This document shows positions 55,292-64,000 of a stretch of DNA of 64,000 nucleotides, in pieces. The DNA is taken from NCBI GenBank assembly GCA_021234155.1, contig JAJEKV010000159.1, positions 1,139,971-1,203,970 on the forward strand. The letters run 5' to 3'. This DNA is from Isoetes taiwanensis. Taxonomy: Eukaryota > Streptophyta > Lycopodiopsida > Isoetales > Isoetaceae. Below the pieces are notes generated by a model. That model saw only the letters and a program-made list of their open reading frames with translations, did no database searches and was not told the DNA's origin. The first letter of the stretch is position 1. Every line of letters begins with the position of its first letter. Both the position numbers and the translations under genes were made by a program.

Positions 55292-56360
55292 TTTTTTTTT
55301 TTTTTTTTTTTTTTGAGAGAATGGGGTTTTTTTCATTAATTATAGAAAAAGGTACAATGACGTGAGTGAGTCATGTAGTTGACTACTCAACATTAAGCAT
55401 GAAAACAAAGTAGACAAAATAGACATAAGTGGATGCCATGCTATATAAATAGCAAAAGTGCTTGAAATTAAGAAGTCCTTGACTGCCATGTGAAAGGTAT
55501 GAAACCTGCAGTGCTGCTACTGAATTAAACCAATGGAGAAACCCGAAATTGAGTTAACTGTAGGCAGCAATTTGTAGACAAAAACATGTAGAAAAACCTG
55601 TATATCTTGGTGATGCTGTTTTGGGATTCAGAATGGGAGGATGAAGAGATGTAAAAGGGATCATGGAGATGGGATGTTAGGATTGAAGTTCAGGAATTGG
55701 GATTTGATGGGATATTGGATAGAAAATGATATGAGTGAAGGTAGTCAAATTTTGGCTGGAAATCTGGTTGCAAAATGAGAGTGTTACCATTTCCCCAATT
55801 TAGCTCTTGAATGAGTCTGTCAGCATTGGTTGTGGACATCAGGATGATGAGTGTACCATAAGCATCTGCCAAACATCTATGATGGTAATATTGTTGTCTG
55901 TAATATTCAAATTGTTGGTCTGTCATCCTTCTGCTATTACTTTCCATGAACCACCATAATTGCACCATTAAGTATGTGCCTCTGCAAAATTCTATTGCCC
56001 AATCAATTTCATGGTCTGGGATATCATGAATGTCAATGTTCGTGATGCCTCTGACTAGGCCTGTCCATAATCCATCATCTGTATACTGAATATCGTGAAC
56101 TAACCTCTGCCCTGGGAAAAGTGTATGCTCAGCTGGCTCAACTGATGTGTTAAAATCTCTGCTAAGACTCATCATGTAATCTAGCAAAAGGACAATCATT
56201 GTCAGTAAATGCAGCATTGCAATTTAATTTAAACAAATGATAGAAGCCTATGAAATGACCAATGCTATGCCACTTGTTATCCACAGAATCTCTATCTACA
56301 TGCATCTGACTAGTTGCAGCCATTTCAATGTCATATATAACTTCTTTTTATCCAGTGAAT
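55292..56360 (-). mobile_element. A-tailed retroposon in LINE B (1069 bp)
   Basis: A T-run of 23 (55292-55314) marks the 3' A-tail of a minus-strand insertion. The 11-bp sequence AATAGCGACAG occurs on both sides (55281-55291 and 56361-56371), a clear target duplication. Removing the insert restores LINE B text. The minus strand ends 'attaatgaaaaaaacccca' before the tail. It was mobilised by LINE machinery and encodes no RT. Confidence 0.9.
55690..56217 (-). CDS. ORF in retroposon, unknown (175 codons)
   Basis: Open frame inside the 1069-bp retroposon. After a hydrophobic start (MLHLLTMIVLLLDYMM) it reads as a soluble, Asp/His/Tyr-rich protein: PAEHTLFPGQRLVHDIQYTD, then IDIHDIPDHEIDWAIEFCRG and RRMTDQQFEYYRQQYYHHRC. 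A second minus-strand frame (56162-56323), starting MAATSQMHVDRDSVDNKWHS, overlaps its beginning in another register. The source may have been one longer protein whose frame is now shifted. I do not recognise the family. It could be a host mRNA copy (retrogene) or the coding part of a non-autonomous element. Confidence 0.5.
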   Translation of the reverse strand: MLHLLTMIVLLLDYMMSLSRDFNTSVEPAEHTLFPGQRLVHDIQYTDDGLWTGLVRGITNIDIHDIPDHEIDWAIEFCRGTYLMVQLWWFMESNSRRMTDQQFEYYRQQYYHHRCLADAYGTLIILMSTTNADRLIQELNWGNGNTLILQPDFQPKFDYLHSYHFLSNIPSNPNS

Positions 56361-56972
56361 AATAGCGACAGATTTGCCCCGGTCTCCTACTCAAACTGTT
56401 CCCTGGGGTTGATAGGGTTTCCAGGGTGGTATGGAGGTCTGCAAGCCGCGCTCTATCTCACTGCCTTTCCATGTGTGCCAGACGAAGGCTGTTCTCAAGC
56501 TGTTGGATGCGGGTCTCCACGTCGGAAATGCGCTGCCTTTCTGTGTTGAGTTGCTTCTTGAGTAGTCTGGGCATGGAGGCCTACACTTTCTTCTGTCAAA
56601 GATGAAATCCGGGTTGTGTTGCCTTCCATCATGGCTTGGATCTGCTTCCAATGCTCCTCCGACGTCTGCTTTGGTGTAGCTGGTGAGGATGGAGTCACAC
56701 GGCTCGCTGCTATATATGTGTATTTGCCTTGTGTCTGACGGGCCATGCTTGTTGCACGTGTTTTGCTCTCGCCTCCCTTTTCAGGGTATATCTGTCAATC
56801 TTGCTAGTGTCATCTTGTCTGCGAATGGGGATTGTATCGACGTACTCTCTAAGGAGAAGTCTTGATGCCATGTCTACCCCCGGTGGGAAGAACGCTCATT
56901 GACATGCATGTCCATGGGATAAGTTGAGGGGATGCAAGGCTCCTCTAGTTCCTCAATGACTGGGGTGGCCAT
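56361..56972 (-). pseudogene. LINE B ORF1, N-terminal part
   Basis: It starts at ATG 56972 with MATPVIEELEEPCIPSTYPM. It has stops and shifts, then MARQTQGKYTYIAASRVTPS (56746) and a coiled-coil heptad region (RQRISDVETRIQQLENSLRL, about 56540-56450) typical of L1-type ORF1 trimerisation segments. It is interrupted by the retroposon at 56360. Confidence 0.65.
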
Positions 56973-58413
56973 GGCGACAAGAAGTTGGGGAGGGGGAGGG
57001 AGGGAGATTTAAAGGCCCGGCTAAAGGAGGCACTATTTAGTAGTGGTGAGAGGTCCAAAGTCCGGCGGCTATAGATCTTCAGATACCAAATGGCATTTGT
57101 GGCGCTCTGAGTGGACTTGATGGGGAAGACTCCACCTGATCTGGGGAAGACTTTTTCCCTGATAAAGTCAAAAGTCCAGGTTAAATGGACAGACTTTCAG
57201 TCTATGGTTAAAGTCAAGGATCAAGGGCGAGTCAATGGCAGGTCAATGGCAAGTCAAAAAGAAAGTTTGAACATAAGGGTTTACTAAAAGGGTTGGGTTA
57301 CAACTTTCAAAATGTAGCACATGCTCTTGTCCTTAGACTAGCTGGTTCCACCAAAGCAAGAAAGCTCTTGCTTTAGCAAATGCATAAACCTAGGTACATG
57401 TCAGCAAGAAATGAGAAGTATTTCTAACGAATCGATAGGTAGCATTCTTGTTATGGTTGAATTGAGGCCGAAATCAGAGGTAGGGTCGAAGCTGCATACG
57501 TAAAATACGAAAAAAAAGTATGAAACATATGAACCTCCCCTTTTTTTTTTGCAAAAATATGCGTTTTATAGGTGGCCGGTAGGAAGTCATCGAAAATTGA
57601 TGCAGACGCATCTAGTGAAGCTCGAGGACGTCCACTGCAGCAAAAAAAAAGGTACTTTACAGGAACATGACCTACTGGATGCATCAACGCTGACCTCTAT
57701 GCAAATGTGTCCAGTGGGTCTCATTGCAACAGATGAGACCTTTGCAACAACTACCTGCGAGACCCTTTGGGCGTGCGAAAGAGAGTTGGCCCATCCATGA
57801 GACTAATTGGACACATCAGCGCAAGTCTTTAAAAAAAAAAGCAAGTGGACATGTCCTGTTGGTCTCGCGAACGCGCGGGTTTTTGCGTGGGCCCACCCGC
57901 TAATAAGTGATGTTGACATGCCAGAACTTTTTTCTATTAACACTAGAGTTTCCGTAGACCATTTCGAATCTATGAGAATTTCATAACCACTGGATTCACC
58001 TTTATGGTCGTATAATTGTTCAAACTTTGGAGAATTTGGCGGTTTATACAACACTTTAGAACTGCGTTCTTCAATTTTCTAGTATAAAAGTGTCTAAACC
58101 TTGTTCAACATGAAAGTAATTGATATATTATGATAAAACATATCGATTTGCATGTTTCCGTGTTTGGTAGCCATTTGATATCAATTGAAGTCACCAAACC
58201 CTATTTTTCTTAAAAATGTTGCATGATGTTCGAGAATTATATCTCTCTTACTACTAGAAGTTTTGACTCAATTTGTGACAATGAGTTCTTAACAATATAA
58301 GCTATAGTCCAAGGAATTTTTTAGATGTTCATATGTTGTATTAGTATCTTTATTAGCTAGAGAAATTATTGTACAAAATTCAAAATAAAATATAGGTTAA
58401 AGTGCTTCAATAA

Positions 58414-58540
58414 ACCCCATCTATAAGTCTCACAAGGATAGTAAATGATGCATTCTAGTTAATACTATACAGGAATTTACTCTATCAACTTAAATATAAT
58501 GTAACTTGGGTATAACCATGCATTATCTAGATTTAAACAA
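58414..58540. repeat. Dispersed repeat, copy 1
   Basis: The text from 'ccccatctataagt' to 'cattatctagatttaaacaag' recurs at 61256-61381 with about 90% identity. The sequence right after the second copy ('aagatctaatataa', 'gaacacgttgaaag') also occurs at 60847-60885, so a longer repeat is fragmented across this stretch. Confidence 0.7.
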
Positions 58541-59825
58541 GTAGGGTAGCCCTAATCCCAAATTTTCATAAGTGTAATTTAGAATATGAGGCGAATCTTA
58601 GCTTTTTTCGATTAGTTATGGTGGCGATTTTGTTTCGAGTTCAATTTGAGTTGTAGCAACCTTGGCGAATCTTTCATCCATTAAGCGATGGAATATATAC
58701 TTTTTTCTCAAGACATCTAGGTGCCTAAACCCTAGATTTCTACCACGATATTTAACATCATTCGTCACCAATTTGAAGAGGTTGATCATGTCATAAGGAT
58801 GTCTGTGCAACAATTGAACTGAGCATTTGATGCTTAAAATACAGGAGACAGACAATCATATACATCATGTATTACCTAGATTGGTTGCACGTACATAGAA
58901 ATACTATAATCGCTCTATCCTATAATCGCTCTATCCTGACCATCGAAAAAGGGCATATTCCCAATGATATGCCCTGTCCCTAAACCAGAACCGTCGAACC
59001 CAAGTCAAGATGGGGTCAAAACCCCATTTCCACGTCACCCTATGGTGCATCAGAAAGTATTCGATTGAAGTCAAATGCGTACATACACACAAATAACAAA
59101 TAAGTAAACCTGTTTTGCAAGCATACAGTTAAAGCACCATATGTGGTATCCAGCAATATTGTGCATAACTGTCTCACTTGCAAAGAAATTTACAAAAGGA
59201 CATCCTAAATGCAAGGCCGAACCTCACTCTGTTCACAAACAGCAGAGCAAGCTGCTGCACATGCCACGGCAGCACCATTACTGCTGAACAATGGGCTGCT
59301 ATGCACCCGATAAGTGAGGTTCCCTTGCAGGGTCCGTCATACTGCCCACAATTACAGAAAAACAAAGAACATAATGAAGGGAAGTTGAACCCCCTGCCCA
59401 AAAGGCAGTTCCAGAAAACCTCAAAATGAAAACCTCAAAATGCCAGGAACTCTCACTGCCACACCTGTTGAAGCGAAATACAAGCACAGGGAAGAAAGAG
59501 GGGCTTACAAAAAGCGATTAATCATGGCAACAAAATCGGATTGAAGAGGTCATTATGCCACTTAAATCCACACGCCACACAAACAAATACTGAGAACAAA
59601 ATCCTACTTTCTTGCCTATGGTGGAAATCGAAAACGCTTTTGGCTGAAGAAAAAATCCCAAATCTCACCTCCACAACAAGAAGATGGATTGATGCCATAG
59701 CTTTGCCTCAGATTCGCATCCGTGCCCCTATGTGCAATGCGCGCAACTTATTGCTTCCAAAAACCCCATTTGCATCTACCATGCTTGCAAACCCCCAACA
59801 CTACCATGCTTAGAAATCCGGAAAA

Positions 59826-59970
59826 GCCTGCCCTGTCGACCAAGGCCATGCCGCCCTGCCCTGTCCACCAAGACCATGCCGCTCTGCGCCTGCCCAGCGG
59901 CTCCATCGCCCGCTCTGCGCTTGCTTTCGACCGCCCCTCGCCGCCGCCTCCGGCTCCGCAGCGGGAGGCA
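59826..59970. other. GC-rich, CpG-rich patch with a 28-bp imperfect tandem
   Basis: This patch is much richer in C than its AT-rich surroundings. It holds 'gccctgtc(g/c)accaagRccatgccgc' twice (about 59830-59880) and CGCCGCCGCCTCCGGCTCCG-type text near 59938-59960. Several frames are open on both strands only because stops are rare. It could be a small CpG island or an exon of an unrecognised gene. Confidence 0.35.
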
Positions 59971-61255
59971 GGCCACGACTCGCCTTCTAAAAACTAAAAT
60001 TTCCAAACAAAACCCTAAAGACCATTGAAGCATCAAAACCCATATGCTGACATCAGACTTATACCAAAATAACATACGAATACACTTAGAAACCTTAGGA
60101 AACCTTATGTAACACCAGACCAAAACAACATTTTGGAAACTTAATAGCCAAGATAAGGTACGGTTGCTCTAAAATGTAAGAAAATCAATTGCCCCATAAC
60201 CAAATCAAGAAAGCAAGTATTTTGATAAAATGAATAAGAAAACTAACTATAACTATTCTACAACACACCTCGTATCCTTATATAACTGTAAATCTCAATA
60301 GCTCCACACTAAGGGCTAAACAACAACAAGTACACAAACTTAGCCCATGCATAATTGCATATTATGGTGGGCAAGCACAAACCGATTTGATTTCAGTCAT
60401 CTTTTTAAGATTGGATAAACAACAGACCAAAAGCAAAAATACTCCAGGATTGCATACCTGGATGTTGGAGCTGGATCATGAAATCCATGTAACATGCATG
60501 GTTTTTTCCCTTCCCCCCACTTTTTTTTTGCCTGGAGGTAAATGGCAATTCAAAAAACTCACCAAGAATAGAATTCGTATTAATTTTACATGATTTTCGG
60601 GGGTTAAGGGGCAATCTTAGAATAATTACCAAGAATAAAATTCACATGGGGACGAATCCAAGAATCCATCATTTAGTGACGTAGGCTAACTTATTAGTGG
60701 AAGGAGAAAAATTCGTAGACAAGGTGGCGATATTTTATTAGCACCATTCCTAATTGATCCTACTCAACAGTAGTGAAAAAAAATATAAAATATCCAAAAG
60801 AATAGCCTTTTGGCAATATTTCGAGCTTAAGGGCTGCCCTGTAAACAAGATCTAATATAACAGAAGGAACACGTTGAAAGGTTTAAAAGTGCATTAAAAC
60901 TCAACAATGATGTATCTAGTGATTATTGATGAATTAAGGACAATATCATGAAGTTTAGCCATGGCTATAAATAAATAGATCAAAGGAGTTTTCGTACCTG
61001 TTTTTCTAGTTCATTTTAAATATTACACCACATTTTTCCCATAAGCCTTTTGAAGCGACACAATATATGCTAAAAAAGGATATTGAGGTTCTTGATGTGG
61101 TCTTATTAGAAAAACAAAATGAAGAAACCTACTTACTTCTCACTATTATAAAGTTAGTCAATATCTGGCTGCTCCAAAGTGTAGTCTAAGTAGGACCATA
61201 GTACATGTAGATCACCTTTTATGATAGGCTATAATTTTTGTAAATCTGAACCTTA

Positions 61256-61381
61256 ACCCCATCTATAAGTGTCAAAGGATAGTAAATGATGCATTCTTGT
61301 TAACACTATATAGGAATTTACTCTATCAACTTAAATATAATGTAACTAGGGTATAACCATGCATTATCTAGATCTAAACAA
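61256..61381. repeat. Dispersed repeat, copy 2
   Basis: See the copy at 58414-58540. Differences are scattered substitutions and one 3-bp indel. Confidence 0.7.
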
Positions 61382-61911
61382 GATCTAATATAATAGAATG
61401 AACACGTTGAAAGCAGCCTAAAAATTAGTGGCGATTAATGGCCAAATGGCGAAATTTAGGACCCAGTGGTTAGGATTTTGGCAAAAAAAAAATAGGTTTA
61501 TTCCTTAAAAAAAAAAAACTAAAAGTAGGCAAAAAAAAATTTGTATTGCCGTAATGACAAGCTCATTTCGCCTTTATAACCTCGCGGCTGTCAGCGCATC
61601 GATAGAGGATTCGCCAAGATAAAAATGGCTATTGTGTTTATGTAGGTTAGGTTTCAGCAAAATCATATTGTCCTCGTTTAAATCAAGCTTTAAAATTGCC
61701 ATTTGGCATACGAAGGCGGCCATGCTCTCACGATTTCTCCCCAGGTAGCTTCATGTTTTACCATTCCTTGATCCCACAGGTCATCATTTCAGGTTTATTG
61801 AAGAGCTTTTGTGCAATGTAGGCCACGGATTTGGAGCAACTTCTTGAGCACAAGCCTCGTTTGAAAAGTTCTTACTTCTGGCTCAATCTAATCTTGCATA
61901 TAGTCGTATCT

Positions 61912-62232
61912 GGGTAAAAGCATGTTAGGGTGTCCCTTAAAAAGTATTATTTAGTGACCAAAAAAGTACCTAAAAAGGTACCCAGGACTGGGTACTGGGT
62001 AGCCGTGTAATATCTCAATAAAAGTTACATTTTAGAACTTTTATATATATTTTTGTCTCCGGTAGCATTATCTTTATCTTAACTTTGAATATTAATGCGT
62101 CCTTGACTTTTATTTTGGACCTTTGTACTAGTTTTAATGAAAATAAAAATGAGAAAGTACCCAGTTCTGAAGTACCTAGTGTATGTACTTTTGCAGGTTC
62201 CAAAAGTGGTACACCCTAACATGCTTTTACCC
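61912..62232. mobile_element. MITE, 321 bp, with 22-bp inverted ends
   Basis: The left end GGGTAAAAGCATGTTAGGGTGT and the reverse complement of the right end are identical over 22 bp; weaker pairing continues inside (GTACC..ACTGGGTAC). Flanks show ATCT on both sides (61908-61911 and 62233-62236), a candidate 4-bp target duplication. No coding capacity. GGG-starting ends fit PIF/Harbinger-like elements, but the target duplication length does not, so the superfamily is open. Confidence 0.85.
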
Positions 62233-62338
62233 ATCTATTGTGCCAAATCCATTCAATAGCTACAAATAAGTTCGTGAGAATCCATTAATGACAAATACAA
62301 TGTTTTTTTAAAGGAGAAAATCAATATTTGAGTTTGAT

Positions 62339-62704
62339 TTGCAGATGCAAGAAGCAAGCAAATATTGTAGCCATTTATATTCTGTCACTGAGATCATTCT
62401 CATGGTCAGTAAGTTATTTCTCATAGTCCATGCTTATTTCCTTATGATATCCATCATTAACAACTTATTTCAATCGTTGGCTCTCCCATCACACATAATT
62501 AATTTGCAGATGCAAGAAGCAAGGTATGCCAGTGGAGCTATAGTTTTATTCCATTGCATGGTCAGTATTCTTCAAATGTATCTGGCATATAAAAGCTTTA
62601 TATATGAAGGTCTGTTATTGATGCACAATTCTGTTTTACAGATTATCAAGCCACTACCCTTGTTTTTGTGGCTTTTGGAAGTTACTAATGTATCTATCTG
62701 GTAA
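62339..62704 (+). other. Hydrophobic open frame with an internal duplication
   Basis: A 121-codon frame rich in Leu/Ile/Phe. The phrase 'ttgcagatgcaagaagcaag' occurs at 62339-62358 and again at 62506-62525, the second followed by GTATG. It therefore looks like a duplicated exon-like unit (acceptor TTGCAG, donor GTATG) in AT-rich sequence. No known domain; coding status doubtful. Confidence 0.2.
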
Positions 62705-62779
62705 GAAATATTTATGAGCTTGATATCAAAAAAAGTAATCCATTTTATAAAGATTTAGTTAGTTTTATAATGAAATGAG

Positions 62780-64000
62780 ACAACTCAGAGAGAGAAGTGA
62801 AGTGAAGTGTATTAAGTCTTTGGGAGGCCTCAAAGGCCTAAAAGACAACCAAAATTTTACACAGTAGCATAAAAGAGTAGATGCGTTTCAGAGTCCTCAT
62901 CTAACTCATCGCTCTCACTCAACATATCTTCATCATCTAAGATACTATTTAATCTTCTCAAACAATTCTCCCTACATCTCAGTAATTCTAATAAGTATTC
63001 TCCAATCTTATCTCCTTCCATATTGAAGAAGGTACGAAGATCTTCGGCGTGAACCCCATATCGTGCCCTCAAAGAATGATATAACGAAGCAATGTGTGAT
63101 CTTCATCTTCTATTTGTTCTTCTCCACAAATCTTGCAATATCTCTCTGCCCTAGGAACAATACGCCCCCATCTCCCAGTTTCCACCCCTAGATGATGTGA
63201 ACTTAGACGAATCCTCCCTATTGCATGTCTTTATGGAGATATTTTCCTGTAGATATTTCGCTATTTCCAAGCCAGGGTTCATATTTTGCCTGTACATGAT
63301 CATCTTTGTTTTAGGTTGAGACCACATCTTCTTATATATCTCCTTTATGAGAAGGGCATCCTATCAGTCAATATCCCATTTCTTTAACCACTTAATCACA
63401 TCCTGAAACCATCTTTTATTCTTACTACCCAAAAGAGCCCTATGAGGAAGTCGTGTGTTATCCATGGCTGACACCTTTTTCAAGTATCTAATGCATCTGA
63501 CCAATGCTTCTCCTTCTAAAGGCATAAGCCCACATTCCGTCAACATCATCTGATAAGGGGTTTGAGCTTTTACACCTAATTCAAGGCGTATGAACTTCTT
63601 CAAAATCTTCTCCAAATCATCCCATAATCCCCGTGGAAGGCTGGGTCCCCATACCTCACTCCCATATAGTGCTACACTCTGAACAAGTGACACAAAAAGT
63701 TTCTGTTTGAGCGATCAAGACCATAAATGAGCTTCCATGCACAAACTTTGCATAGCATAAAAGAGCCCTATGGCTTCCATCAATTCTCTGTTGGATACAT
63801 GTATTCCATCTATGGTTTCTGTGAAAAATCAGCCGTAAGTACTTATATGAATCACAAGTACTCACCTGCTTTTCTTTGTATTGAAATGAGCACTCCTGTT
63901 TAAGCGCACCTACTGTCATAATATTTGTCTTCTCAAGATTCACCTGCATTCCTGTAGCATCACAAAAGTGGGCTACTCCATCCAAATGTTTCTGCATGGA
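62780..64000 (-). mobile_element. LINE C, 3' part, running off the right edge
   Basis: Minus-strand LINE ORF2 C-terminal half followed by a 3' end at about 62780-62850 (minus strand 'cacttcacttcacttctctc'). The RT thumb wording (SYKYLRLIFHRNHRWNT, ALYGSEVWG) resembles LINE B (YKYLGIEF..), so they may belong to the same clade. The 5' part lies outside the window. Confidence 0.8.
62857..63997 (-). pseudogene. LINE C ORF2, C-terminal fragment
   Basis: From the right edge: GMQVNLEKTNIMTVG (RT palm end), SYKYLRLIF, then in the next frame SLVQSVALYGSEVWGPSLPR and TPYQMMLTECGLMPLEGEAL. A zinc-finger-like region near 63150-63100 reads YCKICGEEQ then EDEDH on the minus strand. The last frame (62857-63072) ends with an acidic tail. 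At least two frameshifts make it non-functional. Confidence 0.8.

Larger units (their letters stand above)
38813..57000 (-). mobile_element. LINE B, old minus-strand LINE split by three insertions
   Basis: Minus-strand LINE pieces lie in the expected order from right to left. The ORF1 N-terminus starts at ATG 56972. The ORF1 coiled coil is at 56400-56600 and the RRM-like part at 54623-54800, continuing at 42030-42070. The Ala-rich ORF1 tail is at 41602-41994, the endonuclease at 40718-41596 and the reverse transcriptase at 38830-40700. Between them sit a retroposon (55292-56360), a Ty3/gypsy element (42076-54601) and an A-tailed insert (about 39950-40207). Without these the LINE is roughly 4.3 kb and lacks its zinc-finger 3' end. 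The pyrimidine-rich minus-strand text at 56985-57005 may mark its 5' end. Confidence 0.85.
57001..61911. other. Long gene-poor stretch
   Basis: No supported gene. Short frames are scattered and lack domains. It holds a dispersed repeat pair (58414-58540 and 61256-61381), a GC-rich patch (59826-59970) and A-rich runs (57828-57840, 61485-61520). CDS calls here would rest on chance frames. Confidence 0.5.

Noticed and set aside
59776-60123. 115-codon minus-strand ORF with Arg-rich centre
   Set aside because: It crosses a GC-rich tandem patch where all frames lack stops; no domain and no supporting context.

Overview
The window looks like nuclear DNA of a land plant, probably a fern or another large-genome vascular plant. 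It is gene-poor and AT-rich, with one recognisable intact host gene (a microsomal CYP71-clan cytochrome P450 with one short GT-AG intron). Most of the rest is plant-type LINEs with zf-RVT or DUF4283 domains, a chromodomain-bearing Ty3/gypsy element, hAT-like DNA transposons and long duplicated non-coding segments. I cannot name the species. Repeat assignments come from aligning the sequence by eye.

Layout. 1-8.4 kb: copies of a palindrome-rich repeat (R1), one split by a 946-bp hAT-like element with an 8-bp target duplication, and two copies of a longer repeat (D), the second holding a decayed hAT transposase. 8.4-20.8 kb: a 12.4-kb block inserted into the second D copy. It ends in a run of 25 A and is flanked by a 12-15 bp direct repeat, as if the whole block had been retroposed; it contains two 2.4-kb direct repeats and no recognisable reverse transcriptase. 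21.6-23.2 kb: the P450 gene, minus strand. 23.3-24.9 and 32.6-34.2 kb: two copies of a segment with a roughly 720-bp internal period. 26.4-32.6 kb: an almost full-length LINE (LINE A) with a perfect 19-bp target duplication but frameshifted ORFs. 34.8-35.6 kb: the 3' end of a related LINE on the minus strand.

35.6-38.7 kb holds one of the two most unusual loci. It is an intron-containing, partly broken gene whose first exon reads as a ParB/sulfiredoxin-like domain and whose far end carries a motif resembling motif I of N6/N4 DNA methyltransferases. It is surrounded by repeated 20-26 bp palindromes (consensus about AATRGCRC-N4-GYGCYATT).

38.8-57.0 kb is a nested complex. An old minus-strand LINE (LINE B) was hit by a 1.07-kb A-tailed retroposon (11-bp target duplication), by another A-tailed insertion, and by a 12.5-kb Ty3/gypsy chromovirus. 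The chromovirus keeps both LTRs, primer-binding site, polypurine tract, gag, protease, RT, RNase H, integrase and chromodomain. It is the other unusual locus: between primer-binding site and gag it carries about 3.6 kb of extra sequence, including a frameshifted histone-H3-fold gene with centromeric-H3-like wording and two further ORFs of unknown function. 57-64 kb is mostly non-coding, with a 321-bp MITE and a LINE ORF2 fragment (LINE C) that runs off the right edge.
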